From positions 27,040,797-27,104,796 of the forward strand of contig CM047813.1 of NCBI GenBank assembly GCA_026214975.1: 64,000 nt of DNA, written 5' to 3'. Within the stretch, counting starts at the first letter, position 1. Each line of letters begins with the position of its first letter. Both the position numbers and the translations under genes were made by a program. This stretch comes from Gentiana macrophylla (Eukaryota > Streptophyta > Magnoliopsida > Gentianales > Gentianaceae). Below are positions 33,707-45,185 of this stretch, one piece after another. The notes beneath the pieces are model-generated. The model did no database searches, was not told where the DNA came from, and saw nothing but the letters and a program-made list of their open reading frames with translations.

Positions 33707-36060
33707 ATCTACTAGAATTTCTCGGACTTGTGATTGGTGGTTTTCGTCACAAATTAAATCGATGACGCTTCGTTTGTGATTTAATGCGTGATTTAAACCT
33801 ATTTCCGCCACGGAACACCTCGTTGCAAATTTTGTGTCGAAATTAACCTTGTCACTAAGTTTCACGACAAAATTGTGACGAAAGTCATACTTTGTGACAT
33901 AGCTGTGACAAAAATTTTGGTGATGAATCATGACAAAAATTATATTTTGCAACGAATGTGTGATAAAATTTTCCGATAAGTTTGTAATGGAGTGTTGTAT
34001 CAAAGTTGCTTCATAAAATAGCGACAAATGTGTGAAAAAAAATACGACAATTTTGTAACCAATTTTTTTGGTGTAATAATGATAACCATATCTCACAAAT
34101 TTGATATGAATTTGTGACGAATGTTTAAGATAAAATTGTGACAAGATTTTAGTGATTATTATGTGATGAATTCATGTGACAATTTTGCTACCAAATTTAG
34201 CAATAAAAAAGTGACATTTACCCCCTACAATTCTAAATTAATTTTGTGCCGCTGTTTTACGACAAAATTGTGACAAAATATCTCGACAAATTTGTAACGA
34301 ATTGTTGTGTCAAAATCAATAGTTGCAATGACTTTGTAAAAAATTTATATTTCACATTTATATTATTTATTATTTACCGCCCCACCCCCACCCCCGCCCC
34401 GACCTTGCCCCCGCCCCGCCCACCGCCCCACCACCGACCCACCCCCACCTCCACCCCCACACCCCACCCCCAACCCGCCCCAACCGCCACCCCCCCCACC
34501 CACCCCACCCTACCAACCCACCATCCCTACCCCCTGGCTGTGGTCTTAACAAGTCCAACAAAACAATAAGTAGATTAAAAAGTCCAGAATACACACGGTA
34601 AATATGGTAACGACTTTTAACAACCTAGAAGCAAAGGCATCATCATTACTACACTAAAGAAACAATCACAAATGCTATCTCACACAGCCAAAAGGACATC
34701 AGTAAGTCTTTCCTGCTGTAGTTTTAACACAAAGTGACAGAGCTATGATTCAAAATCAGAACTTCATGGTAATACACCATTGACAAATGATCAAACAACT
34801 ACAATATTCTACTTCCATATATCAAATGTACCACAAGGACAAGTACCACGAGGACAAGAGGTTCCTTATCATCATCTTCTTCTTTTAAGGTTAGTTCATC
34901 AAGTATCGTGTGGGTTTAACTTTGCATTTTCATCGAAAAACAGAATCATTAATCACAACAATTATCCTAAAACATTGTTGATTACTTATATTGTAAGAAG
35001 AAAACATCTCTCACCCTGAATGAAATCAGTGAGTCCATGTTGCAGGTAGAACACAGATAGCAGCCAAACAGATCATCATCTGGACCAAAATCGAATGCAG
35101 GACAAATCTTAAACTTGATCAAAACGGTTTGCATAAGTCGAGGCACATTTGTTCTAAACAAAACAAAGAAATCATGTATCAACTAAAGCCTAAACTCAAA
35201 ATATCTATTAATTGTGTTAGTAAAACAATTTCTCAGCTTAATCAACTAGGCAGAGTTAAACTACTTTTAACTCCACAAGTCACTGAAAATAGAACAAATG
35301 AGAATAAATGTGAACACAAGTAATTCAAGCAAGAAAAAAAAATCATGGTCAACTACTTTAACTAAAAGAATGAGGCAAGTGGACAGATTCTTAAAGAACA
35401 GAGGAATCAAAACTTATTTATTGTTGTTCTCCAAAAAAGGATAAAAAGAACCCACTTGCTTCATAGTATCAAGTTTGTGCGTATCCTCAAATTGCATTAG
35501 TTTCATTCATAGATATTGCACTATAACATAGAAGACATAATTTGGACGAAAATCAATCCAAGAAATGCATATCTATCACAGGGTACAGTATTTTAAGCAC
35601 AAGTTGCTTACCACATACATGCCATCCCTGATTGTGGGAAAAAAAACCTATTTGAAGAAAAGAGATAGGAAACCAATTTTACAAATCAAATCAGCTTGAA
35701 GGATATAAATTACCTTGCTTTTTTCATTGCCTTTGTGTCCACAACTTTATTTATCCGTAGAGAATGTCTGTCAGTAGCATCAACAACATAAACAAAAAAA
35801 GAGTGTAAAATGCTTTAACAAGTGAAAAGATAAATAAGCTTCACAAAAAATAACAAGCAAGTTCTTCTATTTAAAAAAATGAAACGACACAGCCCGTGAA
35901 TTTCAAAATCTCAGACTACAACACGCAAGAATTATTCTCAACAGACACAGATATAACGATTACTCACAGGTGAAGAAGCAGACAGAGCTGTAAGATTCCA
36001 AGACATGTTGACAAGATTTACCCCGCATCCGGTAGTCTCCCCAAAGGTTAATTTAAATCA
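33707..36060. mobile_element. Left part of a CACTA-like transposon
   Basis: The terminal string CTACTAGAATTTCTCGG near 33709 is followed by about 600 bp dense in TTGTGAC and GTCACA-type subterminal motifs (33720-34340). A C-rich block follows at 34375-34535, then AT-rich DNA with no transposase motif. The layout (terminal repeat, subterminal motif array, C-rich block) matches that of the complete CACTA at 50659. The right end is not found before the Tat-2 LTR near 36.08 kb. The terminal repeat resembles the one at 48987, read inward. Confidence 0.55.
34375..34535. repeat. C-rich low-complexity block
   Basis: About 160 bp of CCCCACCCCC and CCGCCCC variants, strongly strand-asymmetric. It explains the proline-rich and glycine-rich false frames here. 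Confidence 0.9.
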
Positions 36061-36083
36061 AGAAAGCAAAGATTTGAGCTGAC

Positions 36084-36664
36084 TGATGGGCATGCTCCGC
36101 CTTCCGGCCCGCCAATCTGAGCAGGTCAGCCTAGTGTGGGCGGACGAGGATCAGGGAAAGGAGATGGGGCCGGGCCTCTGAATACGAGACGCACTCGCTC
36201 AGGTAAGGGGATTGGATCACAAGCCCATGATGAGCAGAAGGGTGACGGATCCGCCGGAGGCCCGCTTCCTCGACCATTGGAGACTGCGGACCGACGATGC
36301 GACTAGTTAGCTAAAGACTCGCACCGACAACTCAAGAGCCCGAGCCATCAACACCCTAACATGGTCCGACCGGCCGCCGCAGATTTACTTGTACTGTGTC
36401 CTTAGTCGTAATTATGTTGAACTTTGTCGGTTTCCTCCCTATAAATAGGGCTCCATGTGTAAATCATAAAGAGAGGTTGAATATATGAAAAACAAGGCAA
36501 AAGTCTGCCTCTTTGGTATCTCTTTTCACTTACAGTGCACCACCACTGGACCTCTTTAGCTCCACCTCACACCACCACTCACATACACAAATCACAGCCA
36601 GATATCCATCACTAAACATCCGCTGAACACCCCAGATAATTTCGACGTTATCAATTGGCTCCGT
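36084..36664 (+). mobile_element. Tat-2 5' LTR end and primer-binding site
   Basis: GC-rich DNA followed by TATAAATAG at 36440-36448, a probable transcript start, and an LTR end near TCGACGTTATCA at 36652. The PBS-like ATTGGCTCCGT follows, then is cut at 36664 by the copia-3 LTR. The matching leader resumes near 42500 (AATTCCGGTGTCCG.. then CCCCGTCATCA). The left edge is uncertain; TGATGGGCATG at 36084 may be the LTR start. Confidence 0.6.
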
Positions 36665-38637
36665 TGTTGGAATAGTGTCCTAAACCCAATCGGGTTGGAC
36701 CGGATCCGACCGGGTCGGATCATTTCTACTATTTCTTTATGTTTATACATATATTAAATGGCTTTTCTATTGTCATATATATGTTCTTTTAGAGAACCAA
36801 TTATGAATTGTTATATGATAACGTCCTTAGTATTAAACTGTGATAGAGAAACCATGATAGGCGTTATGGTTGATGAGATCTCTAATCACTTTAATAAGTT
36901 TGATACTTAAATGTTTCTAGGCTGATGTACTATTAAACAGGACATTGATAGTACAAACAGACTAGCACGTATTAGATGTCTTCTGTCTTTAAGGGCAGGG
37001 ATAGATCTCGTCTATCAAAGTGTTGAGACACTTGGACCGTATGTGGGCGTGTATTAGAGAATGCGTCGTTAGGGATCGACTTCCACTTACACGGATAAGT
37101 GTCACACTATGTGGCGGTTGTGTAATTATCCTTAGGACCGAGTCTTCATGGCATCACGGTGTGGATTGTCATGCTTTGACACTATTAAGGTTTCCACAGC
37201 CACGGGCGATCATGCGGTAGTGATTGGTGTGATCTTCAAGCATCGCGGAGTATACATAATTGGTCGCCTGCAGGAATCGCGTATCCTATGATTGGGATCG
37301 AATATCCGAAATGGCCTTCTTATAAGGAATGTCTTACTCTCGTGAATCTTTGCAAAGTGGGAGTAAACGAGTTACTTCGAGAGCATGATATCCAGATTAT
37401 AAGATACGGTCGTTAATGTTTGACACTCGACGTGCGGCCGTATGGATATTATTACAAATGATAGGATTGTAAGTTACACGATAATCGCTTTCACATGAAA
37501 GGTAGTAGTCATTGCATATGATTCTTCCGATGATTGGGGGTCACGGTGTGTTGCTAGACGCTATCCCGTGATCGTTAGGCATGAAGGGCATTTTACTAAT
37601 TTGCACTTAGTGTCTACGGCCAACATATTCGGAAGCCTATCGGGTCACACACATATGAACATCTAGCCGGATTAAAATACGGTTATAGATGATAACCAAA
37701 TAAGAAAAGAATTTATCTCGTACTATAAAGGTTATAGTGGTAAATTAATATGGTGGTATTTATTTATTATGAATAAATTAAATACAAGATATTAATTAAG
37801 TTGATTAATTAAATACACTTATATTGATAAGTGGCGCCACATATGTGTATAAGTGATACACTTGGATTGTGCAATTTAATTAATGGTATTACCATATATT
37901 AATATTAGATATTAATATTTATATATTTTGCTCCCAGCGTGTGATGCATATTCGATATGCATGTGCATGATTGTTTCCAAAATATTTATGTATAGATTTA
38001 TATGTGTAATATATATTTGTGATATATACACATGTGTAAATTGATTTATGGTAATAAGATAAATATAGTCAATATTAGATATTGACAATATCTTGGAAAT
38101 ATTCAATATAAGATATTGACAATACCCTAGATTTATTTAATATAAGATATTATAATAAATGAGATAAATCAATCTATTATATTTTCCTTATTTTATTGGG
38201 AAAAGATTTTCTTCCTTTCCACTCATATTTGGGGCGCCACTTTGCCTATAAAAAGGAAGTGAGTATCAATCTCTTTTGTACATCATAATTCCAAAAGCTA
38301 ATAGTTTTTGGGAAAAATAGAGAGCATCCTATAGAGAGTTGGACTAGCGGAGTTGGAGAGAGAGGAGAAGGGCCGGTCTAGCAACCGAAGTTTTCCAATA
38401 GCAATCCATGATAGGATTCCGGCGGGCTGTTCGTGTGGACTAGCGGTAGAGGCCGAACACTTGGGCGGCTCTATGCAGAACTACTCTCCTTAAAGGGTCA
38501 AAGCGTCGATCTTTTAGATCAACCAAGGTAACCACCGTCTACTAGCTTATTTGTTTATTGCTTAAACGAAGTCGATCTTGGGTAAAAGGAAATCAAAATT
38601 TTGAATTCCGCTGCGTTTCCGCGTATATTTCCTAACA
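36665..38637 (+). repeat. Long copia LTR (copia-3), 1973 bp
   Basis: TGTTGGAATAGTGTCC at the start and TTTCCTAACA at the end, followed at once by GTGGCATCGGAGC, a diverged initiator-Met PBS. TATAAAAAGG at 38247 is a likely TATA box. No second copy of this LTR occurs in the window, so the element has lost its 3' end. Confidence 0.8.
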
Positions 38638-41600
38638 GTGGCATCGGAGCGAGCTTCGAGCTTAAGCAATAAGCATGTTATTTTGCAAAGTTATTTTTAT
38701 CGTATAAATCACGTAATTAAAAGATGAAATATTTTTTATTTGCAAAATTGATACATGAAAAGAAAAAAAAAACGAGATCGGGTGGTGCTTGGCCGATCAA
38801 GGCGGCGGCGGCAAGAGGCAACTCTTTGCCGGCGATCGGTTGACCGATCAATCTTTGGCGGATCTCCAAATTTTTGTTTTGTGTATTTTGTGATTCAATA
38901 TGGTTCATAGTTGTGATTGGTAATTCCTCCTTTGTTTAGTTGTGTCATGTGGCTAACCGATGGTTCAAATAGTTTGGGCCATTGGGATGCCACATGACAT
39001 TAAAATAATATTGGCCTTTCCAAATTTTGATTTGGATTAGGCATAGTCCCTTTTTTCAAATATTAGATTTGTATAACGCCTAGGCCTAGATCACTTCCAA
39101 AATTTTGATTTTGGAAAGTGGCCAGACCTAAACCAATATTATTTGGCCTTTCCAAATATTTGATTTGGAATAGTTCTGCTCTTTCAAATATTTGATTTGT
39201 GAAAGCGCAAGCTTGTGCCATTTCCAAAATTTTGATTTTGGAAAGTGGCTGTGCCTAAGCCAAATTTGGTTTAGGAAGATGCATTTTGGTTTAAGAAACC
39301 AAAGGCACCCTTTGATTAGGAATCAAAAGGAAAGAAACAAAGAGACTTAATTTTAATTTTGATTTATTTTTAGAATAGTTCTAATTAATTAAAATTAAAA
39401 TTAAAATCGCTTTAAAATTAATCGTTAATTTTATTTTCGATTAAAATCAATTAATTAATTAAATGTTAATTAGTTAATTGATTGGATAAAATTATTTAAT
39501 AGATTAAATGTTAATTGATTAATTAAGACGCAAGTAGTTAAATTGTAATTTTATCTTTTTTCATAAGATGTAATTGTATGGATTAGATATAGTAGATATT
39601 ATATGATTATATGTACCCCGATTGATCATGGACTCGACCGATAGGATAGATGTGAATGATTTAATTTTTCTGTTGGTTTAAAAATTGTCCTGGCCATTAT
39701 GAAGAACGTGACATAGTTTATTTTCTCGCATTTATCCCATTCCCGTTAGCTCCCCACGTAATGCGGCGGGTGTATTTATTTTATTAGATAGAATTAAATG
39801 TAACAAGAATAGAAGCGGAAGATGAAGACCAAAGAAAGACGAAAATAAAGATCTCATTGGAGAATGAAGCATTAAAAATCCTATTGGCGATTCTGCATTC
39901 TACCTTGGATTACGACCAGCGGTTTCGTCGGTTTGTATTCAAACCGCACTCTAGAAAAGTCCATGATCATCTTGGTTACATTACACATTTATTTATTTTG
40001 TGCTTGTATTTATTTTATATGATACGATAGATGCATGACTAGGCACGATCTAGATAAATGTGCAGGATGTATGTCTATAGAGATAGATATATTTGATGAG
40101 ACCGTAACTAAAATTAATTAAATGAATTAATTCACGTAAATACTTCCACAACAAAAATCAAGTCGAAATATTGTCTCCCAATATTATAGCGACGGTGAAG
40201 AGCCTTTGTTCGTATCCAACTGATCGGCCCTCGTCGGGAGTTGACCTACCACGGGTATATCGTCGTTATTGAGATATGATCGTATGAGATCTCACGAATA
40301 TTGGGTTATGACTTGACTAGAGTATTGCGGTGATTGGCCCTCGTCAGGACCGTCTTATTCTAGAGGCAAGGGGTTGACTACCACATAAAGATGTGTATTA
40401 TCAAAGAGTTGACTAGTCAACCATCAAGAGTCACATAGAGATGTGATTGGTAAGTGTTACATACCTTTCGAATTATTCCGGTTGATCGGCCCTCGTCGGG
40501 AATCGGAGTAACCAGATGAGATCTTGGCCACTAAAGAATTTTGAAAGATTTTTGAAAGTCAATTGGGAGTAGTTGACTAGTGGGAGCAAAATCATAAATC
40601 AAAAGACCATTTTTTATTTTGCGTGTATAAACAACAACACTCTTTTATTTTCATTTCTATGTTGTAGTTTTTAGCGAACTTTTATATTTATGTTTCTCTC
40701 GATTAGTAAAACCAAATTATGACTGTTTGAGAAATGTTCTCAAGAATGATTAAGTAATTTTAATCCTTTTAAAATAATCAATGACACGAGCAATTCCGTT
40801 ATAGTTAGAGACAAGGAGACTACATAATTGATGCAGTGCTCCAAGACTTTAATGATTAATGAAAGCAGAAGCTCATGATATGATTAAATCATTTGAAATA
40901 AGTTTCAACGAATTAGTCATATATTGGATACGATCTAAGATGATCATTCAGTCATACAATGACAATTAATTCAAACGTTGGATAAGAATGACCACGTCTA
41001 ATTTTGGAAAGGTTGTTTTCAAAATTGTAAAATTTAAGTATTGACTTAATTCTTTAAACATTGCTTAAAGGTTAATTAAATAGTTAATATTTGAATACGA
41101 TTCAAAAGGTTAAATAAACTATTTAATAAACTTTAGATTTTCTTTATGAAAGGAAATTGAAAACGTAGCTCTTGTGATCTTTCTTAAGTCTTATGAAGAC
41201 TACAATAAGAAACATTTCTCAAGTGCTTAAAGGATTAAAAAGGAAAGTTAGGGCATGTGCTTAAATAGAGAACTTATTGAAGTTTCTATTCTAGGAAAGT
41301 AAGTTGCGATAAATCTATCTAAGTTCAAGTCAACTCTTAGCTATATGATATCTTGCGAGTGTGATTAGACTAGAAAGATTAAATGCAGATATGGAAGGTG
41401 GAGCAAACGTTGTGACACTTACCATATTCTGGATCTAGTAAACTGATAAGGGAACTAAATAAATGTTATTATGTTCCGGTTCTTATGAAGAACGTACTTT
41501 CAGTTATCCGTCAGGATTTAAGGGACAAATTCAATTGTAAAGAATAAATGTTATTCCGATAAAGTTGAAAGGTCACTGAATCTAACATACTAGATTGATG

Positions 41601-42480
41601 TCACTATATAGTTGATATGTGTGATGAAACCTCAACTAAATATTTGTATGGTTGTTATCCTTGATATTTGTAGTTGTTCTAGATGTCGACTCTCTGGAAG
41701 ATAAACGTATAATCGAATGTCATTTCGATGATGTCTGAACCATGTGATTATGAATCATGTGGGAGATACGTATCTTATCTGAAGATGACTAAAATACCCT
41801 TTTATGAAAAGGTTATAAAAATCTAGAAAAATTGTCTAAAGCCTAAACATACCGATGTTTGTTGGCTTGTGACAATTAATGCCACAAATAATTGTTTATT
41901 AGTATCTACGTCTATTTTTAGAAATAGTCAAGTTCGGAAAGCCACAAATAATTGTGACAATTGATGACTATAATTGTTTATTATAATTGTTGTACTCAGT
42001 GAAGTACAACAATTCGGAAAGCCGGAAAAGTTCGAGCTAGCACGAATATGAGATTGATGAGCTACTTAGGAATTAATCTTCAATTGGATTGAAGCAATTA
42101 ATACCTGAAGGGTGTTTCAGAAGTCGTCAGAGTTAGCATTGTACGTTTCCTGGCCGGAAATCTACTTTCAGAGCTTTTAGTTTATTGTTTGTTGCTGTTC
42201 ATCCACGGAAAGGAACTACAGATACGTGGATTTGTCGAATTTGCTCTTGAGAAATCGACACTCTCGGCATTTTCACGTTAAGGAAAAAGAATCGAAGTCA
42301 CGCTCGTTATTTTAGCAGCTGTTGTTTTGTTATTTTGGCCTAGTTACACGCACATCCAAAACCTTTGAGTAGTGCGTCAAGTAAAGTTTGTACTCCAGTG
42401 TTGCGTTGTTACTTTGGGTCTAGAAAAGAAAGCACGTTGGAATCAGTAAGATATTGGGATTTTTAGGACTTCACGCTTGA
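38638..42480 (+). mobile_element. copia-3 internal region, noncoding, 3' truncated
   Basis: No gag or pol motif could be read in any frame over 3.8 kb. Instead it holds an array of short inverted repeats (39017-39244), AT-rich TTAATTAATT stretches (39340-39540) and three copies of a CGGCCCTCGTCGGGA-like string (near 40225, 40335 and 40485). A polypurine-like CTAGTGGGAGCAAAA is near 40573. It looks like a non-autonomous (LARD-like) copia element whose 3' LTR has been lost. Confidence 0.55.
39017..39244. repeat. Array of short hairpin-forming inverted repeats
   Basis: Five or six units of the TTCCAAAATTTTGATTTTGGAA type occur at about 39017, 39054, 39094, 39149, 39182 and 39220. Each can form an 8-9 bp stem. 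Some units have compensating changes. Confidence 0.75.
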
Positions 42481-44435
42481 AAAATCACAGTTGCCCCCCA
42501 AATTCCGGTGTCCGTACGCGGGCCCCGTCATCATATCCACAGGCCAAGTCACTTTCGACAAAATCCACGACACACCGCCTGTGCGCCCAAACAGTACAAG
42601 GTTGGTGAGTGTCAGAACGGTTGAGAACCAGAGTACTTTTTGGCATCTAGCGCAGACAACCAATCAGAGCTTGACACATGGCAGGGACGAAGGATGCTGC
42701 CCATGTTCCACCTACCCCAGGAAAGGGGACCACAAAAGATCTCCCTCGCCAGGATAACTTGGATACCACGTTTGAGAACCCCACCGCAGGATGGGACGAC
42801 TCTCATCCGGACAGATCAAAACTCAATGTCGACGCGAGAACTATAATAAATCAAAAGAGGTCCATCTCTAGGGACAAAACAAGAAATTCAACTCCGAACC
42901 ACTCCGGACCCTCGCGCGGAAAAGGTATAGAGGGAACATCGAAGCAACATGAAAACAGAAAGGCCATTCCAGAAAAAATCCCAAGGATAGAAGAGGCGAA
43001 TGCAGCACTAGCCTACGCCGAATACGTGAAGCAAGTATATTTGGTGAACTTGCGCCTGGCTGCTTGTGGTCTCCCACTCATGACAGCTGATGAGCAGCTC
43101 CCCGTCCCATCAGGACACGAGACCGCGGCTCCCCCTAAGAATCAGGCGGCTACCGCACGTGAAGCGAGAAGGGTTGACGTATAAGGTAGTGAATACTCAT
43201 CGGCAGGACAAAAGAAAAAGAATGTGCCAGAGAAAAGCATGGATAGGGGTTCGGCCCTGGACATATTACACCGCCCCGAGAAAAAGGCACTGCATCAACG
43301 CCTGGGCCCTGTCCACCCTGAAAGGAATATGATTCCACATCATGAGGTTAAATATCCTCGCAACGCATGATAGATCATTAATAATAAGAGGGAAGAGCAA
43401 GACGTGGAATCGATCTACTATGCAGATTCAGACGACGTCATTCAGAAAAGGTTGGTTCCCATAAAGCATACCGAACCCAAGAAGGATGACCGGTTGGAAA
43501 AAATGGAAAGAGAAATCTCAGAGCTGAAGAAAGAAAATCAAGATGAGAAACCTGAGCCGACTCAGGGGATCGATGTTCTCTCAGATGAAATACTGGATTC
43601 GCTGCCCTCGAGAGTTGTACAGTATTCGCAGTACGTCTATTATAAAGGAACCACTTGTCCCTTCGAATGGATAGCCGTATTTTAGAGCCGAACTCTCCTG
43701 GCTACCAAGAAATCCTCATGGTGTGTAGCGTTTGTGGGAAGTATGCAGGAACGAGCCGCTTCTTGGCTCTGAAGTCAGCCTCGTGGCTCATCAAAAGTTG
43801 GGATGAGCTAAAGACAAAATTTCTGAAGGAATTTGAAACCGCAGAACGGCCGAAGAAATCCATCGAGGACTTGTATGAGATTCGCCAGGGAGAGGGTGAG
43901 TCGTGCAGGAGTTACTTTGACGGATTCATGAAAATTTACGAGCAAACGAAGAACCTGATAAAAAATGAGGTCAAAAGAGGTTTCCTGAATGGCGTCGCTA
44001 AGGGAATGATGAAAACTCACTTTGCAATGAATCTGCCAGCGAATCTGCGTGACCTTTTCAACCATGACCGCATATTTGGATTGACCGAAGCGGCTCCCTC
44101 ACCCTCTGGGAAAGGAAAGAATCGAGGTGAATCCAGATCTTCGAAAGACGAAAAAAGAGAGGAACGAAAGGAGGAGCGGAGTGAAGATCAAAAGAGAGGA
44201 AGGGACTGAGACAGAGAGGTCGAAAAACCAATGAAGTTTGATGAATCCGAGTTCATCATGCAAGTCTATCTGAGATACTCTATGAAATCCGTGATCGGAT
44301 TGAAAGGCCGAGACCTATAAGGTCTGACCCCAAGACACGCGACGAGACAAAATACTGCGATTTCCATGAATGTCACGGTCACATCACAGATGAATGTATC
44401 ACACTGAGAAGGATTGTCGACAAGATGATCAAGGA
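42481..44435 (+). pseudogene. Tat-2 leader and gag
   Basis: The leader resumes near 42500 and the gag ATG is at 42678 (MAGTKDAAHVPPTPGKG). N-terminal blocks include EEANAALAYAEYVKQVYL. After shifts near 43184 and 43400 come DDRLEKMEREISELKKEN, TCPFEWIAVF and the capsid-like WDELKTKFLKEFETAERPKKSIEDLYEIRQGEGESCRSYFDGFMKIYE. GFLNGVAKGMMKTHFAMN and a charged tail follow. The nucleocapsid part KYCDFHECHGHITDEC.. RIVDKMIKDGELDKY is near 44350-44450. The order is that of Tat gag, but the sequence is clearly a different family from Tat-1. Stops and shifts make it non-functional. Confidence 0.85.
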
Positions 44436-44639
44436 CGGAGAGTTGGATAAGTACAAAAAACACAATGGGGGAAACAGAAATGATCGGGGGCCTCGCAGGT
44501 ATCAAAATGAAATTAAAGTAATCATAGAGGAGTTCCCCAGCAATCACCTCATCAAGAGTCAGATCAATGCCATCAACATCAGAGGAAGGCATAAACCAAT
44601 CATTTTGGTTCCGGATGAGCAAGCAATATCGCTCACCTG

Positions 44640-45180
44640 AAGATAACTGGCGGGCCCGCCCGGGGCGATGGAGCTACCGATAGTGGTGCAGGTCGGAATA
44701 ATCAACTTTTCCATCAACCGAGTCCTCCTAGATACGGGAGCCGCTCGAGATATCACTTACCTGGAAACTCTGAAACAGTTTAAGATTGGAACTTCGAGAC
44801 TGAGGCATTATCTTGGGATGTTAGAGGGGTTTTCCAACGATAAGGTGACCGTTTTGGGCGTGTTGATTTAGACGTTGAGGTCGGCGATCAACCGCCGTAC
44901 CGAAAAGAGAAAATCGACTTCCAAGTCGTCGATCTGCACTCGCACTACACGGCAATCCTGGGGATCCCGTCTCAAAGGAAATTTCAGATGGTCGTTTCAA
45001 CAACCCACCAAAGGGAAAAATTTTATACCGATGAGGGAATTGGAATGGTTGTAAGCCGCCCCAGGACCCTACTAGACCATGCGACCACGAATCGAAACGA
45101 CGTTCCAGCAAGAGGAATCTATAAGAGGCCTTAGATCGAATCCTCCGAATCAGCTTCCCGATGAGCCCGAATAGACACAG
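44640..45180 (+). pseudogene. Tat-2 protease
   Basis: MELPIVVQVGIINFSINRVLLDTGAARDITYLE contains the retroviral-type aspartic protease triad DTG near 44730. A further piece near 44900-45010 reads DFQVVDLHSHYTAILGIPSQRKF, where the ILG-like flap and closing segment would be. A stop at 44869 and frame shifts break it. It lies between the gag zinc-binding part and RT, as in other Ty3/gypsy elements. Confidence 0.8.
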
Positions 45181-45185
45181 TTGAG

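Noticed and set aside
33698..34144. 148-codon minus-strand open frame
   Set aside because: It coincides with the CACTA-like subterminal motif array, and its content follows the repeated TTGTGAC motifs.
34246..34594. Proline-rich (plus) and glycine-rich (minus) open frames
   Set aside because: Artefacts of the C-rich block at 34375-34535.
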